Origin: Candidatus Caenarcanales bacterium
GTDB taxonomy: Bacteria > Cyanobacteriota > Vampirovibrionia > LMEP-6097
Direction of reading: 5' to 3'
Assembly (NCBI GenBank): GCA_022447685.1
Contig: JAKVAO010000046.1
Coordinates: forward strand, 1-21,774
DNA: 21,774 nucleotides
Position numbers and translations under genes: made by a program. Below, one piece after another: positions 1 to 7,438 of the stretch. Within the stretch, counting starts at the first letter, position 1, and each line of letters begins with the position of its first letter. The notes under the pieces are model-generated. The model made no database searches. It saw nothing but the letters and a program-made list of their open reading frames with translations, and was not told the DNA's origin.

Positions 1-368
1 CATTCATTTCGAGGAATAAATAAAGCATTTTGCCATAACTCTTCAAGATTATAGAAGTCTCTTGCACTCTGTTCAATAATATGAACAATTACATCACCAT
101 AGTCAAGTAAATACCACTTGTCGCCATATTTCCCTTCTTTAAGCAGGGGTTCAACATGCTGGAAATCAGTCATTGACTCTTCAACATTTCTTGCGATGGC
201 TTTTAGCTGAGCTGTACTTTCACCAGAACATATAACTATATAGTCAGACATATCAGAAACTCCCTGAATATCGAGTACTTCTGTATCTATAGCTTTTTTG
301 TCTTCGCAGTATCTTGCAATGCGAAATGCAAGATCTTTAATATCTACTTCTTTGATGTTTTGGTTCAA
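1..368 (-). CDS. rsfS: Ribosomal silencing factor RsfS (partial, 3' end outside window)
   Basis: Reading the minus strand from a TTG at 366-368 gives an open frame of 122 codons that runs off the window. It shows the RsfS/Iojap signature: an N-terminal helix with a DLAFRIARYCEDKKA stretch, then VLDIQGVSDMSDYIVICSG, and a C-terminal half with KWYLLDYGDVIVHI followed by ARDFYNLEELW. RsfS proteins bind ribosomal protein uL14 and block joining of the 30S and 50S subunits when nutrients are short. The TTG overlaps the TGA stop of mreC in a TTGA arrangement. That implies translational coupling, and is why I chose this start: the first in-frame ATG lies well inside the conserved domain. An AAGGAG lies about 14 bases upstream, inside the end of mreC. 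The gene is last of the mreB-mreC-rsfS run as far as the window shows. Confidence 0.9.
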   Translation of the reverse strand, partial: MNQNIKEVDIKDLAFRIARYCEDKKAIDTEVLDIQGVSDMSDYIVICSGESTAQLKAIARNVEESMTDFQHVEPLLKEGKYGDKWYLLDYGDVIVHIIEQSARDFYNLEELWQNALFIPRNE

Positions 369-1156
369 TTTACTACGTATAACTCCTTGATATTATTTAG
401 CTTTTCGTAAAAGTCTATTTTAACAACAAGTCCTACAATATTTGGATCTTTTTTTACTTCGGTGACTTCCCCAATCGGATAATCTGATGGGTAGGGGCAG
501 CTATCGTCATCTAAGCATAAGCCACTGGTCACTATTTTATCTTTAGCTTGAATCTTGGAATCAATTTTTATAAACTCTAGGCTCGCAGATTCTGGGTAAG
601 CTCCAGAGATAACACCATACTCTCCAGTTCTAGATATTTTGGCTCCAATTTTGAAGTTATTGTCATAGATGAGTTGGACAATAGAATTGTGATCATTGAC
701 TTTTTCGATTTGGCCAATAATACCATTTAGGGTAAAAACACCTTTCCCCAGTTTTACTCCGTCTTTTGCACCTTTGGAAATAATGATTTGTTTATGCCAG
801 CTATTAGGTGACCTCGCTATGATTTCAGCTCTTATAGAGGGGCTAACTAAAGCAGCTTGGTTGATTTCACCTTGTTCTAAAAATTTATGTCTTTTTACAT
901 ATGATTTTAGTTTGATGTTTTCTAATTTGAGTTGTTTATTGTCCAGCTGTAATTCTTTTATTTTCTCAAGTGAATCTAAGTAACTGCTGACTTCTTCTTT
1001 CCCTTCAGAAATCTCAGAACCTAATTGGTAGGCAAACTTACCGCTTAAATTATAGAAAAATGAACTGATATTACTTAGAGGTTTAAAGAAAAACCAGGCT
1101 AAGAAAAAAATTAGCAAGATACTTAAAGCTAAGGATTTAAAATCTTTCAGGCTCAT
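365..1156 (-). CDS. mreC: Rod-shape determining protein MreC
   Basis: The 263-residue product has the MreC layout: a short cytoplasmic start, one membrane helix at about residues 8-24, a charged coiled coil at about 59-95 (KIKELQLDNKQLKLENIKLK), and a periplasmic beta-rich domain that starts around AEIIARSPNSWHKQIIISKG. In the family this protein links the MreB filament to the elongasome (RodA, PBP2) in lateral cell-wall synthesis. It starts 3 bases after mreB stops and its own stop overlaps the rsfS start, so the three genes look like one transcript. No mreD follows, although mreC is usually followed by mreD. The family assignment is firm from motifs and from the neighbour mreB. Confidence 0.92.
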   Translation of the reverse strand: MSLKDFKSLALSILLIFFLAWFFFKPLSNISSFFYNLSGKFAYQLGSEISEGKEEVSSYLDSLEKIKELQLDNKQLKLENIKLKSYVKRHKFLEQGEINQAALVSPSIRAEIIARSPNSWHKQIIISKGAKDGVKLGKGVFTLNGIIGQIEKVNDHNSIVQLIYDNNFKIGAKISRTGEYGVISGAYPESASLEFIKIDSKIQAKDKIVTSGLCLDDDSCPYPSDYPIGEVTEVKKDPNIVGLVVKIDFYEKLNNIKELYVVN

Positions 1157-1159
1157 TTA

Positions 1160-2215
1160 CTAAACTAGATTAACTTGAGTTGTTGTTAATTCTAAAACTC
1201 TTTTTAGAGATTTGTCGATAAGAACTTTTCCAGCTCCTAGAACAACACAAGAAAGAGGATCGTCTGCGATATGAACAGGAACTTCAGTCTCGTGAGCAAT
1301 CATCTCATCTAAACCTTTAAGCAAAGCACCACCACCAGCTAAAACTATACCTCTATCATAGATATCAGCAGCAAGCTCTGGAGGAATTCTTTCAAGTGTT
1401 CTTTTCACAGATTCCACTATAGAAGTTAACGGCTCAATCATAGCCTCTCTAATTTCTGCTCTGTTTACTATAACTGTTCTAGGAAGACCATTAAGTAAGT
1501 TTAAACCTCTAACTTCTTGTTGATCTTCATCTGATTCTTCAGATACTTTGAAAGCTGAACCTAGTTTGATTTTGATGTTTTCTGCAGTAGTTTCACCAAC
1601 AGATAGGTTATAAACTTTTTTCATGTAGTTAATGATAGAGATATTTAGCTCATCTCCAGCGATTCTAATACTCTCTGAGATTACGATTCCAGAAAGACTA
1701 GTTACTGCAACTTCAGTAGTACCACCACCGATATCAACTATCATGCTACCTATAGGATCAGCTACAGCAAGTCCAGCACCGATAGCAGCTGCCATAGGCT
1801 CATCTAATAAATAAACTTGTCCTGCTCCTGCATTCTCAGCAGCTTCGCGCACAGCTCTTCTCTCAACTTCAGTAATTCCACTTGGGATTCCGATTGCGAT
1901 ACGAGGCTTGGCGATAGGTTTGAAAAAGCCTTTACTAGTGTTCGCTTTCTCTAGGAAATATCTAAGCATAATTTCAGCGTAACCGAAGTCAGCGATAACA
2001 CCGTCTCTAAGAGGTCTTACCGCTATTATATGGCTAGGTGTTTTACCGATCATGGCTTTTGCCTCTTCACCTACAGCAAGGACTTCAGAAGTTAAACTGT
2101 TTACCGCTACTACACTTGGTTCACGAAGAATAATTCCTTCTTCAGAGCAAACCAGAGTGTTTGCTGTACCTAGATCGATACCGATGTTTTTAGAAAGCTT
2201 GCCAAATAATCCCAT
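1160..2215 (-). CDS. mreB: Cell-shape actin homologue MreB
   Basis: This 351-residue protein is a full-length bacterial actin. The phosphate-1 loop GIDLGTANTLV is at residues 13-23, the phosphate-2 motif IVDIGGGTTEVAV begins near residue 159, and the adenosine-binding motif GIVLAGGGALLKGL begins near residue 289. MreB forms membrane-bound filaments that orient peptidoglycan synthesis along the cell cylinder. The N-terminal MGLFGKLSKN looks like the short amphipathic membrane anchor seen in other MreBs. It is the first gene of the mreB-mreC-rsfS group and is divergent from metF across 64 bases. No Shine-Dalgarno sequence is visible; a TAAAAT box lies 9 bases before the ATG. Confidence 0.96.
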   Translation of the reverse strand: MGLFGKLSKNIGIDLGTANTLVCSEEGIILREPSVVAVNSLTSEVLAVGEEAKAMIGKTPSHIIAVRPLRDGVIADFGYAEIMLRYFLEKANTSKGFFKPIAKPRIAIGIPSGITEVERRAVREAAENAGAGQVYLLDEPMAAAIGAGLAVADPIGSMIVDIGGGTTEVAVTSLSGIVISESIRIAGDELNISIINYMKKVYNLSVGETTAENIKIKLGSAFKVSEESDEDQQEVRGLNLLNGLPRTVIVNRAEIREAMIEPLTSIVESVKRTLERIPPELAADIYDRGIVLAGGGALLKGLDEMIAHETEVPVHIADDPLSCVVLGAGKVLIDKSLKRVLELTTTQVNLV

Positions 2216-2279
2216 ATTATTGATATTTTAATAGATTATCGAGAAAAACGTGGTAAAAAATTAGCATAGGATATTTTTA

Positions 2280-3197
2280 ATGTCATTAAAAACTGATTTG
2301 AATTCTGGGGATTTTGTGATTACAGCCGAGCTTAATCCAAAAAAAAGTTTTACTTGTGAAACATTAATAGAAAATGCAAAAAAATTAAAGGGCTTAGTTT
2401 CAGCGATAAATGTTACAGATAACTCCGGAGCTGGGGTTAAAATGACTCCTCTGGTTGCTTCTTACTTGATGCAGCAAGAGACTGGGATTGAAGCGATTTG
2501 GCAAATAACCTGTAGAGATAGAAATAGACTAGCACTTCAGTCAGACATACTTGGTGCTGCTGCTTTAGGTTTGAAAAATATTTTACCTCTTAGAGGTGAT
2601 GACCCTAAGCAGGGTGATTATCCTGAGGTAACAGCGGCTTTTGATATTCTTACCGAGGATTTAATTAAGGCAATAAAATTATTAGAGTCCGGTAAAGATA
2701 TGGCAGACAAGGACTTGAAGCCTTATAATCCATATGAGTTTTGTGTTGGGGCAGCGGCTCACCCAGGTATGCCAGACTTAGAGACCCAAAAAGAAACTAT
2801 GCTTAGAAGAGTTGGACTAGGTACAGAGTTTTTCCAAACTCAGATTTGTTTTGATAATACTCAACTTAAAAATTTTAGAGATTCGATTAATGATGATTTA
2901 GCAGCGAAGACTTTGCTTGGTATTACTCCAATCAAGACTCTTAAGCAGGCTAATTTCATGAATAAGAATATTTGGGGGGTTGATGTGCCTCCAGAACTTT
3001 TGGCGAGCTTAGAAAACGCTATAGAGGGTTTAGATCCAAGTTCAGAGGAAGCTATGAAGCGTCAAAAGCAAGTTGGTCTAGAGAATGCTTCAGAAATTAC
3101 TAAGCTTGTAAAAGAAATGGGCTTCAAGGGCATTCATTTGATGGCTATTGGTCAGGAAACTGTATTGGCTGAGATTTTAGACTATATCGTTCCTTAA
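2280..3197 (+). CDS. metF: Methylenetetrahydrofolate reductase (MetF family)
   Basis: The 305-residue protein belongs to the flavin-dependent MTHFR family, which reduces 5,10-methylene-THF to 5-methyl-THF for methionine synthesis. Visible landmarks are the first-strand VITAELNPKK, whose Glu17 sits where the family has its catalytic glutamate, WQITCRDRNR (74-83), the folate/flavin-contacting LRGDDPK (104-110), and FFQTQICFD in the C-terminal half of the barrel. Length fits the short bacterial form without a regulatory domain. An AGGA (2268-2271) lies 8 bases before the ATG. The gene is divergent from mreB. Its last 21 bases overlap the convergent gene at 3177, with no terminator between them. 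No other one-carbon gene is adjacent. Confidence 0.88.
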   Translation: MSLKTDLNSGDFVITAELNPKKSFTCETLIENAKKLKGLVSAINVTDNSGAGVKMTPLVASYLMQQETGIEAIWQITCRDRNRLALQSDILGAAALGLKNILPLRGDDPKQGDYPEVTAAFDILTEDLIKAIKLLESGKDMADKDLKPYNPYEFCVGAAAHPGMPDLETQKETMLRRVGLGTEFFQTQICFDNTQLKNFRDSINDDLAAKTLLGITPIKTLKQANFMNKNIWGVDVPPELLASLENAIEGLDPSSEEAMKRQKQVGLENASEITKLVKEMGFKGIHLMAIGQETVLAEILDYIVP

Positions 3198-4085
3198 ATT
3201 TTCATTTATTATAGTTAATTGTTGAATTGCTGATGAATTTTTTTCATTTAGGCTTGTGCTGGTGGCTTGAGTCAGTTGAATAACTTCTTTTAAGAATTGG
3301 TCTAATCTCTCTTTTTGAAATTCTGTCCAACCGGGGGTATTATTTAACCGATTTTCAATAACTATATTCACAAGTTTATCTGGGTTAGTTTTGAATTGAC
3401 GAGGAGTATATCCTTCTAAACTTTCAAATTCTGGAATGCGGAATATAATATTGAATCTTTCAGCTAATTCTTCATTAGTTGGCTTAAAGGGTTCTGGAAG
3501 AGTGGCTGCTGAGATTAATCCGCGAACTTCAATTCCACCTCTTCGTGCATTTTTTGCGTTATCAAGTATTTCTGCTAAATCTTTTGGATATAAACCTGAT
3601 AATAATAAATCTTTTTTATTTTCATCCTCATTTAGATTTTGAATGTACTTTTTAATTGTGACAATCATGTTATTAAGTTTGCCGAGTTCTGATTGGTCTC
3701 CTGAAGAAGCTTCAATCATGTTTTTATCTTTAAAAGATTTAGGTGTTAGTGCATATGCCTTATTCAATCCATCAACATATTTACCGAAGGAACTTTTATC
3801 ACTGATTACTGGAATTCCTGTATTTTGATTAATTACAGATAAGGTCTTTAGTCTTGTTACAGGCGATGGTAAATTACTTAATTCTTGTAAAGTAGTCATA
3901 AGTTGAGACTTTCTCACCTCATCTGATTCTATTAGGCTAGTTTCTTGTATCTCTCTGTTTGAAACATCTCCAGTATTTGACTTTACAGGTACTCTAAACC
4001 TAAGTTCTTTTTCACCTGGTGAATCTATATTTTCAACCCAAACAGGTTTAACTATCAATGAATTACTTGTAAGAGGATCACGCAC
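3177..4085 (-). CDS. Unrecognised 302-residue protein
   Basis: I do not recognise this protein. It starts with GTG (4083-4085) and has no signal peptide or membrane helix. The N-terminal 60 residues look flexible and polar. The middle and C-terminal parts are predicted mostly helical, with segments such as DLAEILDNAKNARRGGIEVRG and PGWTEFQKERLDQFLKEVIQLT. The C-terminus is Asn/Ser-rich. The stop lies inside the end of metF on the opposite strand, so the genes are convergent with a 21-base overlap. Upstream of the GTG there is no Shine-Dalgarno sequence, but an extended -10 box (TGa-TATTAT) ends 7 bases before it. Length, consistent reading frame and a plausible promoter make it a real gene; its function is unknown. 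Confidence 0.7.
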   Translation of the reverse strand: MRDPLTSNSLIVKPVWVENIDSPGEKELRFRVPVKSNTGDVSNREIQETSLIESDEVRKSQLMTTLQELSNLPSPVTRLKTLSVINQNTGIPVISDKSSFGKYVDGLNKAYALTPKSFKDKNMIEASSGDQSELGKLNNMIVTIKKYIQNLNEDENKKDLLLSGLYPKDLAEILDNAKNARRGGIEVRGLISAATLPEPFKPTNEELAERFNIIFRIPEFESLEGYTPRQFKTNPDKLVNIVIENRLNNTPGWTEFQKERLDQFLKEVIQLTQATSTSLNEKNSSAIQQLTIINENLRNDIV

Positions 4086-4092
4086 AGTCTAA

Positions 4093-4101
4093 ATAATATC
4101 A
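4093..4101 (-). promoter_or_regulatory. Extended -10 promoter box, probably leaderless start of the 302-aa gene
   Basis: On the minus strand TGa-TATTAT ends 7 bases before the GTG start at 4085. There is no purine-rich ribosome site between box and start. The expected transcription start would fall at or next to the GTG. Confidence 0.5.
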
Positions 4102-4124
4102 AGTGAGGGTTGTGGGTGTCTATA

Positions 4125-4134
4125 CTTATATAAG
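4125..4134. repeat. 10-bp perfect palindrome CTTATATAAG
   Basis: A perfect palindrome lies in the 54-base gap between sdhC and the 302-aa gene, just after the sdhC stop and about 24 bases upstream of the extended -10 box. It could be an operator or chance in AT-rich DNA. Confidence 0.35.
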
Positions 4135-4139
4135 CTTGT

Positions 4140-4808
4140 CTAAAGTAACTTAGCGCCAGCTTCTGCTAGTGAATTACAAGTCATAATTCCCATAGCATTG
4201 AGAATGATGAAAACCATTACTGATAAAGCAAGCACAGCTGTTTGCGATTTCTTACCAACTGTAATACCCCAAGTAATGCAGAAACTCCAAATACCATTCG
4301 CTAAGTGGTAAACACTAGAAACTATACCAATTATATAGAACCAGTAAATGCTGAAAGGATTTATTAAAGGGATTTGTGGAAGAAAATCTATGCTCTGAGT
4401 GCTTGCAAGGCTCTTTGCAATATAGTTATAGTCAAGCTCATGAACAGTTCTGAACTGGAAAATGTGATAAATAATATATACTAAAGCGATCATTCCTGTA
4501 GCTCTTTGAAGAATGTATCTCCAATTCTCAATGTAAGAATACTGGAAGTGATTAGGCTTAGCTGTTTTATAGATTATTACTCCGTAAATCGCATGGAAAG
4601 CTATTGGCAGGAAGAGCACAGCCCATTCAATCAATTCAACGAATGGCAAAGATCTTAGAAAGTTAATTATTAGATTATAATTCTCAGCACTGAAAATAGA
4701 GACACTGTTCGCGCTAAGGTGAAAAATTAAAAATAAGCCGATAGGCAATATTCCACTTAGAGAGTGGAGCCTGCGAAGTAAATAATTATTTTTTATGTCT
4801 TTAAGCAT
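4140..4808 (-). CDS. sdhC: Succinate dehydrogenase cytochrome b558 subunit (SdhC, Bacillus type)
   Basis: This 222-residue membrane protein matches the single-subunit di-heme anchor of Bacillus-type succinate:quinone oxidoreductase. Landmarks are RRLHSLSGILPIGLFLIFHL (12-31), FHAIYG (71-76), QYSYIENWRYILQRATG (89-105), YHLANGIWSFCITWGIT (167-183) and five hydrophobic segments. Histidines 30, 72, 115 and 168 fall where the Bacillus subunit has its four haem ligands, so both haems are probably bound. The subunit anchors SdhA/SdhB and passes electrons to quinone. Neither sdhA nor sdhB is next to it: the flanking genes are an unknown protein and a SPOR-type protein. A TAAAAT box ends 9 bases before the ATG, with no Shine-Dalgarno sequence. 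Confidence 0.9.
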   Translation of the reverse strand: MLKDIKNNYLLRRLHSLSGILPIGLFLIFHLSANSVSIFSAENYNLIINFLRSLPFVELIEWAVLFLPIAFHAIYGVIIYKTAKPNHFQYSYIENWRYILQRATGMIALVYIIYHIFQFRTVHELDYNYIAKSLASTQSIDFLPQIPLINPFSIYWFYIIGIVSSVYHLANGIWSFCITWGITVGKKSQTAVLALSVMVFIILNAMGIMTCNSLAEAGAKLL

Positions 4809-4817
4809 ACATTCGAT

Positions 4818-4823
4818 ATTTTA
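4818..4823 (-). promoter_or_regulatory. -10-like box TAAAAT in front of sdhC
   Basis: TAAAAT on the minus strand matches five of six bases of the -10 consensus and ends 9 bases before the sdhC ATG. No good -35 or Shine-Dalgarno sequence is seen. It fits the leaderless spacing of other genes in the window. Confidence 0.35.
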
Positions 4824-4846
4824 CAATAAATAAGCAAAATAGTTAT

Positions 4847-5638
4847 TTATTCTAACCTTAATGATATATCTTTTATACCACTGGCTGATAGCTCACTAAG
4901 TATGTAAAATGCATCATCTTTACTAAAGTAGTGCCCACCTATTTGAATGCTGTAGTAATCTGCAATTTTAATGATTTTACTTTCTTGTTCGGTAATTTTT
5001 CTTAATCGTTTCCTAGCTATTTTAGCCTCTTCAATAGTTTCAAAACTACCTGTGCAAACAATGAGACTTTTATCTAAATAGTATGCTTTATTATCGTTTG
5101 GGACTTGGTTTTTAGCCTGAGAACTTACTTGCTTATTATTTTTGAAGCTGATATCTACTTTAAGTAGAGTGAATATTAGTAATACACTTACGATTATGAT
5201 TAAGATTTTAATATTTAAGCTTTCATAAAAATTTTCTTTGACATCTCTTTCTTTGGATTGTTCGTGAAGACTTTTATAAGGTTTTTTAAAAAAGCTTTCT
5301 CTTTTTTTCTGTTGCTGTCTATGTTTTTTCTCTTTGGCTTTGAGTCTGAAGGCTTGGAGTTTATCATCAACTCTAGGTTTATCTTCAGTTGGTTCACTCT
5401 TTAGGTTGTTATTGCTGGGCTTTCGTTTATTAGCTTGCTGATTTTCTTCTATACTAGGTTTTTCTGTGAAAATAGTTTCCTCTTGAGCAGCAGCTTTGCT
5501 CGGGATAACTTTTGGTGTTTTAAATAATTCGGTTTTATTTCCAGTAAGGTCTAATGGCGATTTGTTTTTATTGGCAATATTATTGTTTAGAGACTCAGCC
5601 CTTTTTCTTAATTTTTTGATATCGTCTAAAAGTCCCAT
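4847..5638 (-). CDS. Single-pass membrane protein with C-terminal SPOR-like domain
   Basis: The 263-residue protein has a long, charged, Lys/Gln/Asn-rich cytoplasmic part (1-142), one membrane helix (about 143-160, KILIIIVSVLLIFTLLKV), a short linker, and a compact C-terminal domain at about 192-262. That domain has the SPOR pattern: LIVCTGSFETIEEAKIARKRL, a middle strand YYSIQIGGHYFSKDDA, and a final strand KDISLRL. SPOR domains bind glycan strands stripped of stem peptides, usually at division septa, and this topology (as in FtsN or DedD) is typical. An AAGG lies 5 bases before the ATG, so this gene has an ordinary ribosome site. It is divergent from the gene at 5688. Assignment as SPOR is from pattern only and should be scored with a profile. 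Confidence 0.7.
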   Translation of the reverse strand: MGLLDDIKKLRKRAESLNNNIANKNKSPLDLTGNKTELFKTPKVIPSKAAAQEETIFTEKPSIEENQQANKRKPSNNNLKSEPTEDKPRVDDKLQAFRLKAKEKKHRQQQKKRESFFKKPYKSLHEQSKERDVKENFYESLNIKILIIIVSVLLIFTLLKVDISFKNNKQVSSQAKNQVPNDNKAYYLDKSLIVCTGSFETIEEAKIARKRLRKITEQESKIIKIADYYSIQIGGHYFSKDDAFYILSELSASGIKDISLRLE

Positions 5639-5646
5639 TACTACCT

Positions 5647-5677
5647 TTGAAAAATTGTCTTAACTTGGTACTATAAA
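5647..5677 (+). promoter_or_regulatory. Putative promoter of the secreted OB-like gene
   Basis: TTGAAA (5647-5652) and TATAAA (5672-5677) are separated by 19 bases, slightly long. The expected start site lies only about 3 bases before the ATG at 5688, and no Shine-Dalgarno sequence is visible, so the message may be almost leaderless. Confidence 0.4.
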
Positions 5678-5687
5678 TATAACTAAT

Positions 5688-6134
5688 ATGCATAAATTAG
5701 CAAATCTTTTTTTAATTCTCTTCTTCTTTTTCACGGCAAACTTTGCTAGTGCAAGCAGTTTGGATTTGCTTTGTGGAGAGGATATAACTAAGCTGAAGGA
5801 TTTAGTTGCAGAGCCTCAGGTTTATAAGAATAAAAAAATAAAAATTGTTGGAGATTTTTACTCTTTCACCTCACTATCTTTGGATTATCCTCGTGCTTTT
5901 CGTGATTCCAAAAAATACATTGGCTTAGTTCTAGCAAGGCCGGATCAGGCGCAGATTCCTCTGGTTGAGTTGAAGCTTGCGGCTAAACTTGAATTATTTA
6001 AAGACGAAAAGAAACCACTAATTATTGAGCATGGTGATCAGATTAAAATTGATGCCAAAGTTTATGAAGTTGCCTTGGGAGAACCTTGGCTTGAAGTGAG
6101 TTCAATAAAAATTATTAGAAAAAACAATGGATAA
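5688..6134 (+). CDS. Small secreted protein, possible OB fold
   Basis: The 148-residue product starts with a clear signal peptide (Lys3, hydrophobic core LANLFLILFFFFTANF, and an ASASS cleavage region near residue 22). The mature part is beta-rich: VYKNKKIKIVGDFYSF, YIGLVLARPD, then GDQIKIDAKVYEVALGEPWLEVSSIKII. This resembles the pattern of small periplasmic OB-fold proteins, in which a Y.nkkI.i.G strand is followed later by GD.I.i.a.V and a terminal strand. I cannot name a family. The end overlaps the next gene by 8 bases, so the two are probably translated together. Location is probably periplasmic. Confidence 0.75.
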   Translation: MHKLANLFLILFFFFTANFASASSLDLLCGEDITKLKDLVAEPQVYKNKKIKIVGDFYSFTSLSLDYPRAFRDSKKYIGLVLARPDQAQIPLVELKLAAKLELFKDEKKPLIIEHGDQIKIDAKVYEVALGEPWLEVSSIKIIRKNNG

Positions 6135-6441
6135 AATCATTGCAAGTTTAAAAGATTTAAGCGATGTGGATGCACTAGTTGTATTTGATGCAGAGAATGA
6201 TTATCAAGTAGAACAAGAGTTTCACCGAGATTATATACAAGGTATAGATTTAGAGGCTTTTAAGCAAGTTAATTTAGATTTTTCTTTCAATGTTGATAAG
6301 CAAATAATGCTTACAGAGAAAGGCCTTGTTTTTCAATATTCTTACTTACAACATAAATTTTTTATTCTTGCTGCCTTCCGTGAAAGTACTGATATCTATT
6401 CATTACAGCTAAGACTTGATAAACTTTTTACTAGTACTTAG
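6127..6441 (+). CDS. Roadblock/LC7-like small protein
   Basis: The 104-residue cytosolic protein begins inside the end of the preceding gene. Its order of elements is helix (KIIASLKDLSDV), strand DALVVFDAEND, helix, strand KQIMLTEKGLVFQYSYL, strand KFFILAAF, and a final helix DIYSLQLRLDKLF. This resembles the roadblock/LC7 (MglB-like) fold, whose members are partners of small GTPases or polarity factors. Similarity is at pattern level only and no GTPase gene is nearby. A 9-bp hairpin immediately follows, and its left arm overlaps the stop codon. Confidence 0.6.
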   Translation: MDKIIASLKDLSDVDALVVFDAENDYQVEQEFHRDYIQGIDLEAFKQVNLDFSFNVDKQIMLTEKGLVFQYSYLQHKFFILAAFRESTDIYSLQLRLDKLFTST

Positions 6442-6460
6442 TAATTATTAGTACTAAGTA
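6435..6460. repeat. 9-bp perfect inverted repeat, 8-base loop
   Basis: TACTTAGTA (6435-6443) and TACTAAGTA (6452-6460) are exact reverse complements around an 8-base loop. The hairpin overlaps the stop of the roadblock-like gene and lies 17 bases before the next ATG. No T-run follows, so it is not a standard intrinsic terminator. It may be an operator, an mRNA processing or stability hairpin, or a weak attenuator. Confidence 0.5.
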
Positions 6461-6477
6461 GGGAATAATAGGTATAT

Positions 6478-7320
6478 ATGTCTAAATCATTGAAACTAGT
6501 CTTAATAATATTTTTAGTCTCAGCAATCAGCAATCTTTCTGCTTTTGCTAATTACCGTGGTTCTGTAAGTTTTGTATCGCCTGGTACTCCTATGCAAGCA
6601 GTTGTTAATGAAGCATTGAGTTCTGAATTTACTAGAGTGGGAGAAATTATTACACTTGCTCTTTCAGCACCAGTTTATTCAGGTTCTACTGTTGCTATTC
6701 CAGCAGGAACTCTTGTTGAAGCAGAAGTTATTGAGGCAAAGCCGGCTGGAAGAGCGGGTCAGCCAGGAAGGTTAGACTTTAAATTGAGAGCTTTAGTTAC
6801 TCCAGCTGGTTCTAGAATACCTATATCTGCTAGCTTGGATAAGAATAGATTTAGTCTTACAGCTGAAAATCATGCTCAAGTTAAACATTATGCTAAAGCA
6901 ACAGTAGCTGGAGCTGCTGGTGGTGCTTTAAGTGGTTTAATCGGTGGTGCTATTAGTGGCGGAAGCGTTGGTAAAGGAGCGGCTCTAGGTACTGCTGTTG
7001 GCAGTGGCGTCGGTATACTTGGTGGAACTGTTAAAAGAGGAAAAGAACTAGTCATACCTAAAGGAACTCCAATTCCATTTGTTTTAGATCAAACTCTTAG
7101 AATTGGTAGTGGTGGAGCTAGCCCTAGTTATAGCGCACCTTCTTACCCAGAAGCTAATTTTGCTCCTCCTAGTGCAAATCCTGGTTTCGGCTTCCAGGGA
7201 CAGCCACCGGCTCAACCTAATGCATTTGCTGATCCAACTAGGCCTTCTTATCCTTCTTCTGGAGCTTTCCAAGATCCAGGACAGATATACCAACAACAAA
7301 ATCAAAATCCTTACTATTAA
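6478..7320 (+). CDS. Secreted glycine-zipper protein with proline-rich tail
   Basis: The 280-residue product has a signal peptide (cleavage near AFA-NY, residue 25). A beta-rich region ends in IPAGT (74-78) and continues with RLDFKLRALVTPAGSRIPISASL. A glycine-zipper stretch at about 145-183 (GAAGGALSGLIGGAISGG and onward) is followed by a second IPKGT (193-197) and a strand of the type seen after such motifs. The last 70 residues are Pro/Gln/Tyr/Ser-rich and disordered. Paired IPAGT-type motifs occur in envelope proteins of the TrbI/VirB10-like sort, but no conjugation or secretion genes are nearby and the similarity may be only local. Glycine zippers suggest membrane insertion or oligomerisation. 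AGG (6470-6472) 5 bases before the ATG is the ribosome site. Confidence 0.72.
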   Translation: MSKSLKLVLIIFLVSAISNLSAFANYRGSVSFVSPGTPMQAVVNEALSSEFTRVGEIITLALSAPVYSGSTVAIPAGTLVEAEVIEAKPAGRAGQPGRLDFKLRALVTPAGSRIPISASLDKNRFSLTAENHAQVKHYAKATVAGAAGGALSGLIGGAISGGSVGKGAALGTAVGSGVGILGGTVKRGKELVIPKGTPIPFVLDQTLRIGSGGASPSYSAPSYPEANFAPPSANPGFGFQGQPPAQPNAFADPTRPSYPSSGAFQDPGQIYQQQNQNPYY

Positions 7321-7368
7321 ACTTTTTATGTAATGATCACTAGCTGCGTTATTTGAACTTGGCTTGAA

Positions 7369-7392
7369 GATGCGAAAGCTTGCTTTCATATC
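7369..7392 (+). ncRNA. Hairpin in the thrS upstream region
   Basis: GAAAG/CTTTC pair around CTTG, extended by GATG/TATC on the outside with one mismatch. It is the first of three consecutive folded elements between the gene ending at 7320 and thrS. It could be part of a small RNA or of a thrS leader. Confidence 0.35.
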
Positions 7393-7438
7393 TGAGGCAC
7401 GTGAGAAGCTTTATGCTTTAGCATCACGCCCACTCTTT

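Noticed and set aside
7084..7389. Reverse-strand open frame under the glycine-zipper gene
   Set aside because: It is a shadow of the plus-strand gene: Arg/Ser-rich composition without domain features, while the plus frame has a signal peptide and motifs.
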